Below, in pieces: positions 1 through 8,313 of a DNA stretch of 64,000 nt; positions within the stretch are counted from its first letter, which is position 1, and each line of letters opens with the position of its first letter. The stretch covers positions 1,176,016-1,240,015 of the forward strand of contig NZ_JQEZ01000001.1 in assembly GCF_000743705.1 (NCBI RefSeq). The letters are read 5' to 3'. The notes under the pieces were generated by a model. It made no database searches, was not told the origin of the DNA, and was given only the letters and a program-made list of their open reading frames with translations. The DNA comes from Ruegeria halocynthiae. Lineage in GTDB: Bacteria > Pseudomonadota > Alphaproteobacteria > Rhodobacterales > Rhodobacteraceae. A program made the position numbers and the translations under genes.

Positions 1-280
1 AAGCTATCAAAACGCTTCATGGCATTTGTCTCCTGAGGCCATCTTGCTACGCATTCTAATGCAAGATTTCAAAGCAGTCACATGACCGTTTCGTTCGCTT
101 ACCGGACGCATGCACGCGCAAAGATCAAGTAACTTGGGAAAGGCAGGAAGGGGCTCGTTCGACCCGTCGAGGCAAGTCGCAGAGAAAGTCGGCAACGAGC
201 CCATACTTTCGGATGCTGCAAACTGCCTGAATGCCCGCCTTCAATGCTTCTCGGACCCCCGCATTCGATAAGATATCAGG
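1..280. other. Left edge, no gene supported
   Basis: I see no convincing coding region here. A 65-codon minus-strand reading frame (7-204) has no recognisable domain and no good ribosome binding site. The stretch is fairly AT-rich and may be the downstream region of a gene outside the window. Confidence 0.4.
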
Positions 281-847
281 TTAGTTTTGCTGTCGCGCTA
301 ATCCAATGTGATGGTCCCCGAAAATGTACTGCTGGTCGCTGGCCAACGCCTCGTGGCACGCCGAGCACTGTTCGCGGGGCAGAAGTTTTGAAGTAGCCTC
401 GTAGGGCTCAGCATGATGCCCAAAGTTAAAGTATCCCAGATGGCCTGTTTCTGTGGGGAACCGTTGGACGTCCTTCACCAACATGGCCAATCCGTTGTAG
501 TGGCTCTCGGTGAGGACTTCACCAGCATCGGCTTGCTTTGTAGCAGTGAACTCTTTCACGATCTGTGTTCCATTGGGCCACGTTCCAGTGGCCATGTATA
601 TCGCGAAAGCCATGGGTTCGACATAGGTGTCGATGTACTCGCTGGTCGGTATCGGAAGATTGTCGATAATGTTGATTTCACCCTGCGGTATCAAAGTCGT
701 GCCAACATTTACCCATTGTCTGTGATTCAAAGGCCGGTTTACGGTTCCGTCCGCATTGAACGACACAGGTAACTTGATCGCCTCTTCGGCCATTGATGCA
801 GCACTAAAACACGCCAGAACGGCTGCGCCAGCAATTAACCTTTTCAT
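281..847 (-). CDS. Cytochrome P460 family haem protein, periplasmic
   Basis: A 188-residue protein with a signal peptide (residues 1-20, hydrophobic, ending SMA). A single c-type haem motif CSACH lies near the C-terminus (Cys161, Cys164, His165), as in the P460/P460-like family, whose best-studied members oxidise hydroxylamine with an unusual Lys- or Met-crosslinked haem. The YMATGTWPNGT segment fits the family fold. A GGAG ribosome site precedes the ATG at 847. It lies 75 bp downstream of the DUF4331 gene on the same strand, probably in one transcript. The substrate cannot be read from the sequence. Family assignment is fairly secure; enzymatic role is inferred. Confidence 0.75.
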   Translation of the reverse strand: MKRLIAGAAVLACFSAASMAEEAIKLPVSFNADGTVNRPLNHRQWVNVGTTLIPQGEINIIDNLPIPTSEYIDTYVEPMAFAIYMATGTWPNGTQIVKEFTATKQADAGEVLTESHYNGLAMLVKDVQRFPTETGHLGYFNFGHHAEPYEATSKLLPREQCSACHEALASDQQYIFGDHHIGLARQQN

Positions 848-922
848 AACATTTCTCCGGCTTAGTTGGCTGACCCGGCCACAAAATTCAGCGGCCGGGA
901 ACTTGAGTGAGTACGGTTGGAG

Positions 923-1996
923 TTATTTTGCGGGCAGGATGTATGGGAACTCAGCCGTGTAGCGATGGCTGTCATTAGCGTTGTCGTCGACCGGTACGCC
1001 CATCATGAGCTGTAGCACGGTGTTCATCGCGTCATCTTGCAGTGCGCGCCCGTTCAGATCATCGACGGCGTAGCTGGCCTCTGACCCAGGGCGATAGGTA
1101 ATCACGTCGGGCATGACCATATCCGCGACATTCTCCGCGTATTCTACACCGTTGCCGACATCTGCTTTGGATGCAGAGACCGCCCAGAACACATTATTTA
1201 CGATGGCTTGGCGGCGTTCTTCCACGTCAAGATCTGGTCGGTGCTGTTCGTGGTCTTCCTGAACCGCGGGTGTGTCGGACAGGAATACATAGGGGAACAA
1301 CACATTGGCGTGCCGATCAACCTGGCTCCATTCACCCTTGTGAGGCACTGCGGTCGTCGTGAATACCTTGATCACGTCGCCCAGCATGGAGTTCGGGATA
1401 TCAACGACGATAAAGCTGGCGGTTGCACCCAGGAACAGATCTCCGTCTTCCTGAAAGATCTCCGGTGAAAAATTTCCACCCTGCTTGGCGGCATTGAACT
1501 TGGCCAAACCGACGCCATTGCCAAAGAACGGTTCTTCGCCGCGCCCGGCCCAGACCCGAATATCATCCGACAGGGTCAGCATGTCGCCAACATTCCCTTG
1601 GCCAAGAGCTTCACCCGTTTCACCAACATCTGCATTGGGAGAGCCGATCTTGTGGGCTTGGATACTGTCGCCGTCAAAAGTGAACGCAAGCGTCATACCG
1701 GTTTCAAAACTGTCATCCTGTGCGATATGGATATTGTAGATGCCATCATTGCCAAACGTGACACCAGCAGGCGAGTCCGCTGAACCTGGTGTGCTTGGGT
1801 TTGCAGAAGAAATGATGGTTGTGTAGCCATCATTGCTGGATTGAAAGACATAGGTGTCATTGAGGTCGTATTCCGGGTATTGCCCCTGTAACCCCGAGAT
1901 AAAATGGCCCGATGCCAGCGCCATTCCAGCAACGCTTGCTGCCGCCAGAGATGCTGTTGTGATAGTGGCATATACGGACCCGGATCCATGTTTCAT
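923..1996 (-). CDS. DUF4331 domain protein, exported
   Basis: A 357-residue protein starting at ATG 1996, chosen because GGGAG sits 7 bp upstream and a hydrophobic signal sequence follows at once (residues about 8-30, ending in ALASG). The YPEYDLNDTYVFQ motif near residue 40 and the acidic, Asp/Asn-rich body are typical of DUF4331, a family of exported proteins of unknown biochemistry. The C-terminal part carries a charged linker (EDHEQHRPDLDVEERR) and ends FPYILPAK. It appears to be co-transcribed with the downstream cytochrome P460 gene, so a shared envelope or redox role is possible but unproven. Confidence 0.7.
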   Translation of the reverse strand: MKHGSGSVYATITTASLAAASVAGMALASGHFISGLQGQYPEYDLNDTYVFQSSNDGYTTIISSANPSTPGSADSPAGVTFGNDGIYNIHIAQDDSFETGMTLAFTFDGDSIQAHKIGSPNADVGETGEALGQGNVGDMLTLSDDIRVWAGRGEEPFFGNGVGLAKFNAAKQGGNFSPEIFQEDGDLFLGATASFIVVDIPNSMLGDVIKVFTTTAVPHKGEWSQVDRHANVLFPYVFLSDTPAVQEDHEQHRPDLDVEERRQAIVNNVFWAVSASKADVGNGVEYAENVADMVMPDVITYRPGSEASYAVDDLNGRALQDDAMNTVLQLMMGVPVDDNANDSHRYTAEFPYILPAK

Positions 1997-2081
1997 TTTG
2001 GTTCTCCCATAACAATTGTGCAGGTTTAAAACCCGGCATGTCGTCACGCCGAGTGGAAGTTTCTGTGGGGCAGTGTTGTGG

Positions 2082-2420
2082 CTACCGCAGGTCGGCAATT
2101 GGTACGAAGCGCAGCGCCGAAGACTTGATGCAGTAGATCAGCCCCGTTGGCTCCGGCCCATCCAGGAGCAGAAATCCAAGTTGCCGTTTTGATGTCCTTG
2201 AACGCAATTTGATGCGTATCAATCCATTTTCGCGCTCGTTGATTTCTTCAACTTTTGCATCTGCAATCGTTCGTAAGAAGCTTGGCCACCCGGTTCCGGC
2301 ATCGTACTTGTCCTGAGAGGCGAACAGAGGTTCACCACTGAAGGCATCGACATAGATGCCGTCTTCCCAGTGATCCCAGAATTCATTGTCGAATGCGGTT
2401 TCCACTTCATCCACCGGCAA
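2082..2420 (-). CDS. MsrB-like protein, catalytically degenerate
   Basis: Homologous to peptide methionine-R-sulfoxide reductase B: it keeps EDGIYVDAFSGEPLF, the GTGWPSF block (residues 42-48) and the region round the catalytic cysteine (YCIKS, Cys97). The usual HLGHVF segment reads QLGFLLL (residues 80-86), so both active-site histidines are gone, and the Asn after the Cys is Lys. The N-terminal 20-30 residues of the family are also missing; the frame opens at a TTG (2420), with an upstream in-frame TGA about 36 bases earlier. No zinc CxxC pairs are visible. It is either a decaying paralogue or a protein with another role. It is followed by the DUF4331 gene after 85 bp. Confidence 0.65.
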   Translation of the reverse strand: MPVDEVETAFDNEFWDHWEDGIYVDAFSGEPLFASQDKYDAGTGWPSFLRTIADAKVEEINERENGLIRIKLRSRTSKRQLGFLLLDGPEPTGLIYCIKSSALRFVPIADLR

Positions 2421-2799
2421 CTGACTCGCTCCTGCACCCGAGTGTTTTGGCTCAACTCAAGCCCGCGAATTTGTATTCGCGGTGGATCACAGAATAGAAA
2501 ATTCACTTAACAGTGAGATCTGACCGTATTGCCTCGCCTGAGGCGCAGCGCAGCCGCGTGCACTACATCATGAGTGGGTGGTTCGCCGTTTTCAGCCACT
2601 CCATAGCAGATGTGTTTTTCGATCCTCCTTGAGCCTTCCTTAGACGTAAGCGCCTGTTGTTAGGCAGATCGTATGCCACGGCTAAATCGAACGGAAATAT
2701 CGAGTTGATCGACAACGATAGGCACCGCTTATGGTCGCGGGTTTTGACGTGAGTTGATCTGTCAAAGGGATCTGGGGTAATCGATTGACTACAAAGTGG
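2421..2799. other. Intergenic, no gene seen
   Basis: Between the msrB-like gene and the LysR gene I find no open frame with coding character and no clear terminator. The part just upstream of the msrB-like frame resembles continuing coding sequence in other frames, consistent with a broken 5' end of that gene. Confidence 0.4.
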
Positions 2800-3693
2800 T
2801 CAATTGGCTGGCTGGTATTCTGGCCATTCGTGCCCCGCAGCCAGTTGAGCAAGCGAATGCAAAGCGGGCGTTGGTGTCGATTGCCCTACAGTGGCGAAGG
2901 AGACCTTTCTCGACAGTGTTGGCTCGACAATTGGCCGGTGCTCAAGCTCGGGACGCAAAAGCGAATAGCGTGGAATGCAGCAGACACCTACGCCATCTCT
3001 TACCAGTCCTTGTATCCAGTCTTCTCGCTGACTTCTAAAGGCAACTTCGAGCTCAAGGTCCAGTTCCTTGTAAAACTCCAGAACTTCCTCACGAAATTCA
3101 CAATGGAGCCTTTCGACGTATTGCTGCTTTGCAATATTACGCAAAGGCACTGCGTCAAGTTCGGAAAACGGATGGTCGGACGGAAACGCGATGACCATCG
3201 GCTCTTCGAACAGCTCAACATAGTCCAGTTGGGGATGTGGTGGGCCATGCCGGGCGCAGAAAGCCCCATCCAGAGCGCCGGACAACAACAATTCGGGTAT
3301 GGAAGCGGGTGCAACGTCATGCAGTAAAATCGATATCATAGGATGTGTGATGCGAAACTCATCCAACATCGGGGCCAGTACACCGGGACCAACCGTGCAC
3401 ATCAGACCAATATTCAGTTCGGCAATTTCCCCATCATTTACAGCCTTGGCGGTTGCCCGAACCATATGTCGGGTACGATCAATCTGTTCAAAATGAGCCC
3501 GCAATGACCTGCCCAGCTCGGTCAATTCATTGTCGCGTCCATCCCTTTGGATCAACTCTCCACCAAGCTCGGTTTCCAATCGTTTGATTGCCTGTGTCAA
3601 TGCCGGTTGGGAAACGAAGCACTGCTCCGCCGCCCGAGTGAAGTTCAGCGTGTCGGCGAGCGCCAAGAAGTATCGTATCTGATTGAAGTCCAC
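2800..3693 (-). CDS. LysR family transcriptional regulator
   Basis: A 297-residue LTTR. The N-terminal helix-turn-helix (residues 1-60) has the classical pattern NFTRAAEQCFVSQPALTQAIKRLE, followed by a long linker helix and a type-2 periplasmic-binding effector domain. I start it at GTG 3693 (AGGGG about 10 bp upstream), because the family begins directly with DFNQIRYF; the frame opens about 63 codons earlier without conserved sequence. It is transcribed away from the truncated carbonic anhydrase gene, a common arrangement for LysR proteins that control the divergent gene. The effector is unknown. Confidence 0.85.
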   Translation of the reverse strand: MDFNQIRYFLALADTLNFTRAAEQCFVSQPALTQAIKRLETELGGELIQRDGRDNELTELGRSLRAHFEQIDRTRHMVRATAKAVNDGEIAELNIGLMCTVGPGVLAPMLDEFRITHPMISILLHDVAPASIPELLLSGALDGAFCARHGPPHPQLDYVELFEEPMVIAFPSDHPFSELDAVPLRNIAKQQYVERLHCEFREEVLEFYKELDLELEVAFRSQREDWIQGLVRDGVGVCCIPRYSLLRPELEHRPIVEPTLSRKVSFATVGQSTPTPALHSLAQLAAGHEWPEYQPAN

Positions 3694-4024
3694 GGTATTC
3701 GAAATCCCCTGTTGGTCTTCAAATGTCACGTAGAAGCGTTTCAAAGGCAAGACGCCGCCATAATGGGTCGTGACCATCTCTGTTGTGACAGGCCAACCAA
3801 TATTCGCATGCAGATTAGATTCATGGGTCCAATAGGGAAATCTGGTCGCGCACGATAAGCGATGCCTATCGTCGTCGATCAAATCGCTATTTCAAATTTG
3901 CACTCCCAAAAACTACGCTCCCTCAATACCAACTATCCCAGTCGAATGGCTGGCTACGTCTCTGACGGGTTTTTAACGCAAGCGCTTGAAGATACGGCGA
4001 AAGAGAAAAAAGGAGCAGAAGCTG

Positions 4025-4453
4025 ATGATCCAGTATTCCTTAACATTTCTATTGGTCACCATCTTCTTTCTATTGTCACCGCAGCACGCAAATGCAGAAG
4101 ATGCTCCTTGGGGATACGTCGGTGAAACTGGCCCTGAGCACTGGGGTGAGTTAAGCCCGGCGCTGAGTATTTGCTCCCAAGGCCGCGAACAGTCGCCAAT
4201 CGATATTGAGACATCGATGACCGTCAAGGCTGAACCGCCAGCCTTGGTCCTAAGCTGGCAGGCCTTCGCACCCGCGATCACGAATAGCGGGCATTCTCTG
4301 GAAATCAGCACACAAGGCAAAGCTGGCAGTGCTGCCGTCGGCAATCGGACTTACCGATTTGTCCAATTCCATTTTCACCACGGATCTGAGCACCGTATCA
4401 ATGGCAAACAGATGGAAGCGGAAATCCATTTCGTCCTGTCCGTCGTCATATAA
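4025..4453 (+). pseudogene. Alpha-carbonic anhydrase, 3' end lost at an IS element
   Basis: Starts at ATG 4025 with AGGAG 9 bp upstream. A signal peptide (MIQYSLTFLLVTIFFLL...HANA) is followed by WGYVGETGPEHWGEL and CSQGREQSPIDI, hallmarks of periplasmic alpha-type carbonic anhydrases that interconvert CO2 and bicarbonate. Two of the three zinc-ligand regions survive (HFHHGSEH and AEIHFV). The frame then stops after about 142 residues, 2 bp before the left end of the IS3-family element. The C-terminal third of the enzyme is not found on the other side of the IS, so this is an inactivated gene with loss of its 3' part. Confidence 0.85.
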
Positions 4454-4509
4454 AATGGGACATCAGAGCGGCTTGATTATTGGAGGCTCTGGTTCGTTAA
4501 CGTGATTGA

Positions 4510-5490
4510 TTATGCGGCTTGTTTTTGATGTTGCAAGCGGCGCTGTTGGATTGTCAGCTTCTTGATCTTTGCCCTTTCTCTGATGATGGCTTTGTCACGC
4601 CCGAAGTAGACGTCTGCCGGTGTGACGTTGTTCAGGCTCTCGTGGTATCGCTCGTTATTGTAGTAATCGACGAAAGCCTCGATCTGACGTTCCAGATCGC
4701 CGGGCAGGTAGTAGTTTTCCAGCAGAACCCGGTTCTTCATGGTTTGATGCCAACGCTCGATCTTGCCCTGGGTTTGCGGGTGGAACGGAGCGCCGCGAAC
4801 ATGGCCCATCTTTTGGTCTTCCAGCCATTCGGCCAAATCGCCGGAGATGTAACAGGACCCATTGTCACTCAGCAGGCGTGGCTTGTGCCGAACGATGGCC
4901 TGGTCGCATCCAGATGCCGCCAGAGCCAGTTCGATTGTGTCAGTCACGTCTTCGGCCCGCATGTTTGTGCAGAGCTTCCAGGCAACGATATAGCGGCTGA
5001 AATCGTCCAGGATCGTGCTGAGATAAAACCAGCCCCAGCCGATGATCTTGAAGTAAGTGAAGTCGGTCTGCCACATCTCGTTGATGGCGGTGGTTTTATC
5101 CGTGAACTCGTCGGCTGCTTTGATCACGACGTAGTCTGGTGCGGTAATCAGATCAGCTTCCTTCAAAAATCGATAAGCAGATGATTCAGAAATAAAATAC
5201 CGCTTTTCGTCGGTGTATTTGACCGCCAGCTCCCGTGTCGTTAACACCTCATGTTCCAACGCAAACTCGATCAGATCATCCCGCCTAGCTTGTGGAATGC
5301 GGTTCCAGACAGACTTTGGGCAAGGTGAGCGATCCGCCAGGGCATCAAAGCCGCCTTCGACATAGCGATCATACCAACGATAAAATGTCGTGCGGGGGAT
5401 GCCCAGCATGTCCAGGGTCTGCTTGGTGGGCAGATGGGACCCCTCAACGGTGCGGATGATCTCCAGTTTCTCAGAGGCAGGGTATCTCAT
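4510..5490 (-). CDS. IS3-family transposase OrfB (DDE integrase)
   Basis: A 326-residue transposase catalytic protein. The N-terminal helix-turn-helix (IPRTTFYRWYDRY) is followed by an rve-type integrase core with the DDE triad visible in QTDFTYF, SDNGSCY and GKIERWHQ, then the conserved YYNNERYHESLNNVTPADVYFG tail. The ATG overlaps the OrfA stop codon (ATGA, 5487-5490), so expression is probably by translational coupling rather than, or as well as, frameshifting. No lesions are seen; the element could be active. Confidence 0.9.
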   Translation of the reverse strand: MRYPASEKLEIIRTVEGSHLPTKQTLDMLGIPRTTFYRWYDRYVEGGFDALADRSPCPKSVWNRIPQARRDDLIEFALEHEVLTTRELAVKYTDEKRYFISESSAYRFLKEADLITAPDYVVIKAADEFTDKTTAINEMWQTDFTYFKIIGWGWFYLSTILDDFSRYIVAWKLCTNMRAEDVTDTIELALAASGCDQAIVRHKPRLLSDNGSCYISGDLAEWLEDQKMGHVRGAPFHPQTQGKIERWHQTMKNRVLLENYYLPGDLERQIEAFVDYYNNERYHESLNNVTPADVYFGRDKAIIRERAKIKKLTIQQRRLQHQKQAA

Positions 5491-5861
5491 TCCTCGAACT
5501 CCCCAGCCCCTGTCATGCTTTTTTTGAGCAGGCGGTTTTCAAGGGTCAGATCGGCGACGCATTCCTTCAGTGCCGTCGCCTCGGATCGAAGCTCCTTCAC
5601 TTCAGGCGACGTCGCTTGCCGGGCTGTATCGCCAGACAGACGGCGTTTCCCGGCTTCGAGGAACTCCTTTGACCAGCTGTAATACAGGCTCTCAGAAATG
5701 CCCTCGCGCCGACACAGTGCCGAGATGCTTTCCTCACCACGAAGACCCGCCAAAACAATGCGGATCTTCTCCTCCGCCGAATAGGTTTGCCGCGTCTTGC
5801 GGCGGATGGTTTTGACCAACTTGGTAGCCGAAGCTTTGCTGGTTCCGGATTTCTTGTTCAT
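5487..5861 (-). CDS. IS3-family transposase OrfA (HTH)
   Basis: A 124-residue protein from ATG 5861, selected because AAGGAG stands 7 bp upstream; the frame extends further but without conserved sequence. A Tnp_1/HTH_Tnp domain is clear in YSAEEKIRIVLAGLRGEESI and LCRREGISESLYYSWSKEF, followed by a leucine-rich coiled segment (TALKECVADLTLENRLLKKSM). OrfA binds the element ends and acts with OrfB. Confidence 0.88.
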   Translation of the reverse strand: MNKKSGTSKASATKLVKTIRRKTRQTYSAEEKIRIVLAGLRGEESISALCRREGISESLYYSWSKEFLEAGKRRLSGDTARQATSPEVKELRSEATALKECVADLTLENRLLKKSMTGAGEFEE

Positions 5862-5927
5862 CTTCACTCCTTGACGGTTACGATGAACCAGAAATCCTCC
5901 GTTGTTCAAATCCTCAAATCTGTCCCA

Positions 5928-6299
5928 CAGGTGCTGACGTCAAACAAGCCATACTTTCGTCCCGAAGTTGTGCCAAAATTCCCAAACGGGAAATCTCTAC
6001 TTCCCGGAGATGCTTGGCCGTTCTTTGCAACCACAACAACGGTTTATGGAACCGCAGAAGCAAACGACGCCGATGACGATTTTCGGTTTGTTTGGCGGAT
6101 GGATACAGGACTAATCCGAAGAAACGAAGACCCCATAAGATATCAACGCCTTATTGAGGAAGCTGGTCCATTACTTGACGGCACACGGCATGGGGGGTTC
6201 GGATCAGAAATCATAATGCGGCAGCTTCAAAAGCAGCCCGCATATGCGGATCAAACCTGCCGGACGCGGTGGATCGCAATCGGCAACGCAGGTATCTAA
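5928..6299 (+). pseudogene. Unidentified coding fragment right of the IS
   Basis: An open frame continues out of the IS end with no start of its own and runs to a stop at 6299. Its translation (SNKPYFRPEVVPKFPNG... TTTTVYGTAEAND... GFGSEIIMRQLQKQPAYAD) has plausible protein composition but matches no family I recognise, and it is not the missing part of the carbonic anhydrase. I read it as the internal piece of a gene whose 5' end was lost with the IS rearrangement. Confidence 0.3.
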
Positions 6300-6423
6300 C
6301 TTCCTGCCCGCTCAATACCGTTTTTTGCCGTTATTATATTCCGCACAGTAGCTGCGTGCCACTTGCCACCTCGTGCTATTTTGATGCCCCGCGCGTTCAG
6401 TTACGCCTCGATCTGACGAAGGG
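6296..6423 (-). pseudogene. Serine recombinase C-terminal remnant
   Basis: Read on the minus strand the segment encodes LRQIEA, a stop (TAA), then LNARGIKIARGGKWHAATVR and a short tail to a TAG at 6296. The pattern ALNARGIxTARGGxWHAxTVRN is characteristic of the C-terminal helix-turn-helix of resolvase/invertase-type recombinases. The nonsense codon and the absence of the rest of the protein make it a relic. Confidence 0.65.
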
Positions 6424-6585
6424 ATGCAACACAGCCGACCTTCGCGCGTCGCGCAGCATCAGTCACTATGGGCTCGCAGCGGTCGAATGCACCTGCAAAG
6501 ATCCAGCGTTCCCAAGGCTTCGGACAACAGCCATTCGAACCAACGCTATATTATTCAAAAACTTGCGTTTGAATGCTCGCGAACC

Positions 6586-7080
6586 TCAGACGACTATGCA
6601 ACGAGTATCTACAATGCCGTCTTGAGTCTGGGGCCCGCAGCTGATCACATAATTGACCGTTTTTTGGGATCTTGGTTTATCCAGTTGCACAAACTGCAGG
6701 ATACGAACGCGTTCTGCGCTCGCTGGAAGTCGATGATTCAGTTTGTCGATCACCGGAATATGAGGAGCGATCTTACGATCAACCAACCAACCCAACATCG
6801 GACCAGATCCATAGGCCGTGTCTGCAATCAGCCTTTCAGGGTGAAGATCGAACCGCCTTTTAACCCGGTCCAGCATCGTCTTTGTCGATCCGACTTCGGC
6901 TTGCCGGATGGATCTGGTCGCTTCGACATCCACTATCACGCTGTGATCTGTATCGATGAGGTAGTTATCGGAGTACGCAAAGAATGCTGGCGCCTTGTGC
7001 GCGTTCGTCGGGAAAACGATTCACTGGATCGTTTTCTGATCCTCCTTACTCCATTGGCTGGCAGGGTCGGAATATGAAAT
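6586..7080 (-). pseudogene. IS1182-type transposase remnant
   Basis: In one minus-strand frame it reads SDPASQWSKEDQ, a TGA stop, then AFFAYSDNYLIDTDHSVIV, DVEATRSIRQAEVGSTKTML and DLHPERLIADTAYGSGPMLGW. This is the central DDE part of IS1182-like transposases (consensus FYAYSTNYLID...VDVEAT...ERLIADTAYGS). It lacks both ends and contains the in-frame stop, so it is inactive. Confidence 0.75.
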
Positions 7081-7084
7081 GAAC

Positions 7085-7185
7085 TTAGGCTTGTGCCCAG
7101 CAGTGCGCCAACTGGATCGCGCCCTCCTGCCGTTTGAGCAGGCGGTTGTATCCGGCATACAGTGGGGTGAAAAGAAGTGATTGTG
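7085..7185 (-). pseudogene. IS66-type transposase remnant
   Basis: The minus strand encodes LYAGYNRLLKRQEG and AIQLAHCWAQA followed by a TAA at 7085. IS66 TnpC proteins carry the same pattern (DxYAGYN...xxxAxCWAHxRRKF). Only about 30 codons survive, abutting the IS1182 remnant in a different frame. Confidence 0.5.
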
Positions 7186-7389
7186 CTGCGGCTAAGGTGA
7201 ATACTGGTGGAATTCAGGACTTGCATTGAAAACAAAATAAACAGTTGATGACGAGGCGATGCGGTCGCGGGAAAAAGTTGATCCCAGGTATTAGCTTTGG
7301 TGAAACATGGTTCGGATCCTGAGATGGGTAGAATTTAACGGGAACAAGACTTGTTAGGCGCAATAATCAACGCGGCTTCGCAGCGTTAC

Positions 7390-8313
7390 ATGGATATTCG
7401 TTTAGGTATCCCAGGCGGATACCGAGTGCGCATTGTTGAACGCCCCAGCCTTTGGATGCCGAGCGATGAGCTGGACAATCTGGTTGTGGATTTGCGGCAT
7501 GTGGCGTCGAAAACGCTGCCCGCTGGGGAACTGATGTACGGCGTGTTTGCCGGAGATCGGGATCGGCTTGAGCATTCGGTGATCACTCTGATTTCGCGCA
7601 GGGATGACGATGCTCCTGTTGCCTTCAATGCTTTGGCGTTGATGGATGTAAACTTGGGGCATCAGTCCGAGGAGGTCTTGCATCTGGGATTGGTGATGGT
7701 TGATCCGGACCTTCGCAGCCAGGGATTCAGCTGGGTTCTCTATGGGCTGACCTGTGTGTTGATCCTATTTCGAAATGGTATGCGCCCGCTTTGGGTTTCG
7801 AATGTGACGCAAGTCCCGGCAGTGGTGGGGCTGGTCGGGCAAGGCTTTGCCCGGGTTTTCCCGACGGCACCTCCTGGACCTCAGAACCGGCGCAGCCTTC
7901 TGCATCTGCATTTGGCGCGGAGTATCATGCGTCATCACCGCAATGTATTTGGTGTCGGTCCTGATGCGGGGTTTGACGAAGACCGCTTTGTGATCACCAA
8001 CGCCTACACGGGCGGGTCGGATAATCTGAAGAAAACTTTCGAAGATGCTCCGAAACATCGGGATCAGATCGTGAATGAGTTCTGCGAGGACCAGCTCGAT
8101 TACGACCGAGGCGATGATGTCTTGCAGTTGGGGCAAATGGATATGCCGACCGCACTGTCCTATGTCGGGCGCGAGGTTCCGCGCGGGTCCTTTGCGGCCC
8201 TTGCCCTTGCCGTCGGCGCGGCGGTTTTGCAACGACTTGCGATGCCACTCTGGCAATGGGCAGATACGCGGCACGAATTTGGCATCCTTAGACCACGAGA
8301 GCAAAAAAAATGA
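7390..8313 (+). CDS. GNAT-like protein, first gene of a five-gene operon
   Basis: A 307-residue protein. A GNAT acyl-CoA-binding motif A is recognisable in LGLVMVDPDLRSQGFSWVLYGL (about residues 98-119), with acidic and aromatic surroundings, but the rest has no family I can name. The start is uncertain: ATG 7390 opens conserved-looking sequence (MDIRLGIPGGYRVRIVERP), while the frame is open from 7351; no strong ribosome site is seen for either. Its TGA overlaps the ATG of the E1-like gene (8310-8313), the first of four such overlaps in this operon, so it very likely works with the downstream genes. Substrate unknown. Confidence 0.6.
   Translation: MDIRLGIPGGYRVRIVERPSLWMPSDELDNLVVDLRHVASKTLPAGELMYGVFAGDRDRLEHSVITLISRRDDDAPVAFNALALMDVNLGHQSEEVLHLGLVMVDPDLRSQGFSWVLYGLTCVLILFRNGMRPLWVSNVTQVPAVVGLVGQGFARVFPTAPPGPQNRRSLLHLHLARSIMRHHRNVFGVGPDAGFDEDRFVITNAYTGGSDNLKKTFEDAPKHRDQIVNEFCEDQLDYDRGDDVLQLGQMDMPTALSYVGREVPRGSFAALALAVGAAVLQRLAMPLWQWADTRHEFGILRPREQKK

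Larger units (their letters stand above)
4455..5927 (-). mobile_element. IS3-family insertion sequence, complete
   Basis: Bounded by inverted ends TGGGACA (4455-4461) and TGTCCCA (5921-5927), with further partial matching including GGAGG about 25-30 bp inside each end; the TG...CA termini are typical of the IS3 family. It carries two orfs on the minus strand in orfA-orfB order. The flanks (taaaa at left, cagg at right) show no target duplication, and the interrupted carbonic anhydrase does not resume on the right. Both suggest a deletion or recombination after insertion. Confidence 0.8.

Noticed and set aside
7..204. 65-codon minus-strand frame at the left edge
   Set aside because: No domain, weak start and no supporting context.
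4450..5932. Target-site duplication of the IS3 element
   Set aside because: Bases outside the two ends (taaaa and cagg) do not match, so none can be claimed.
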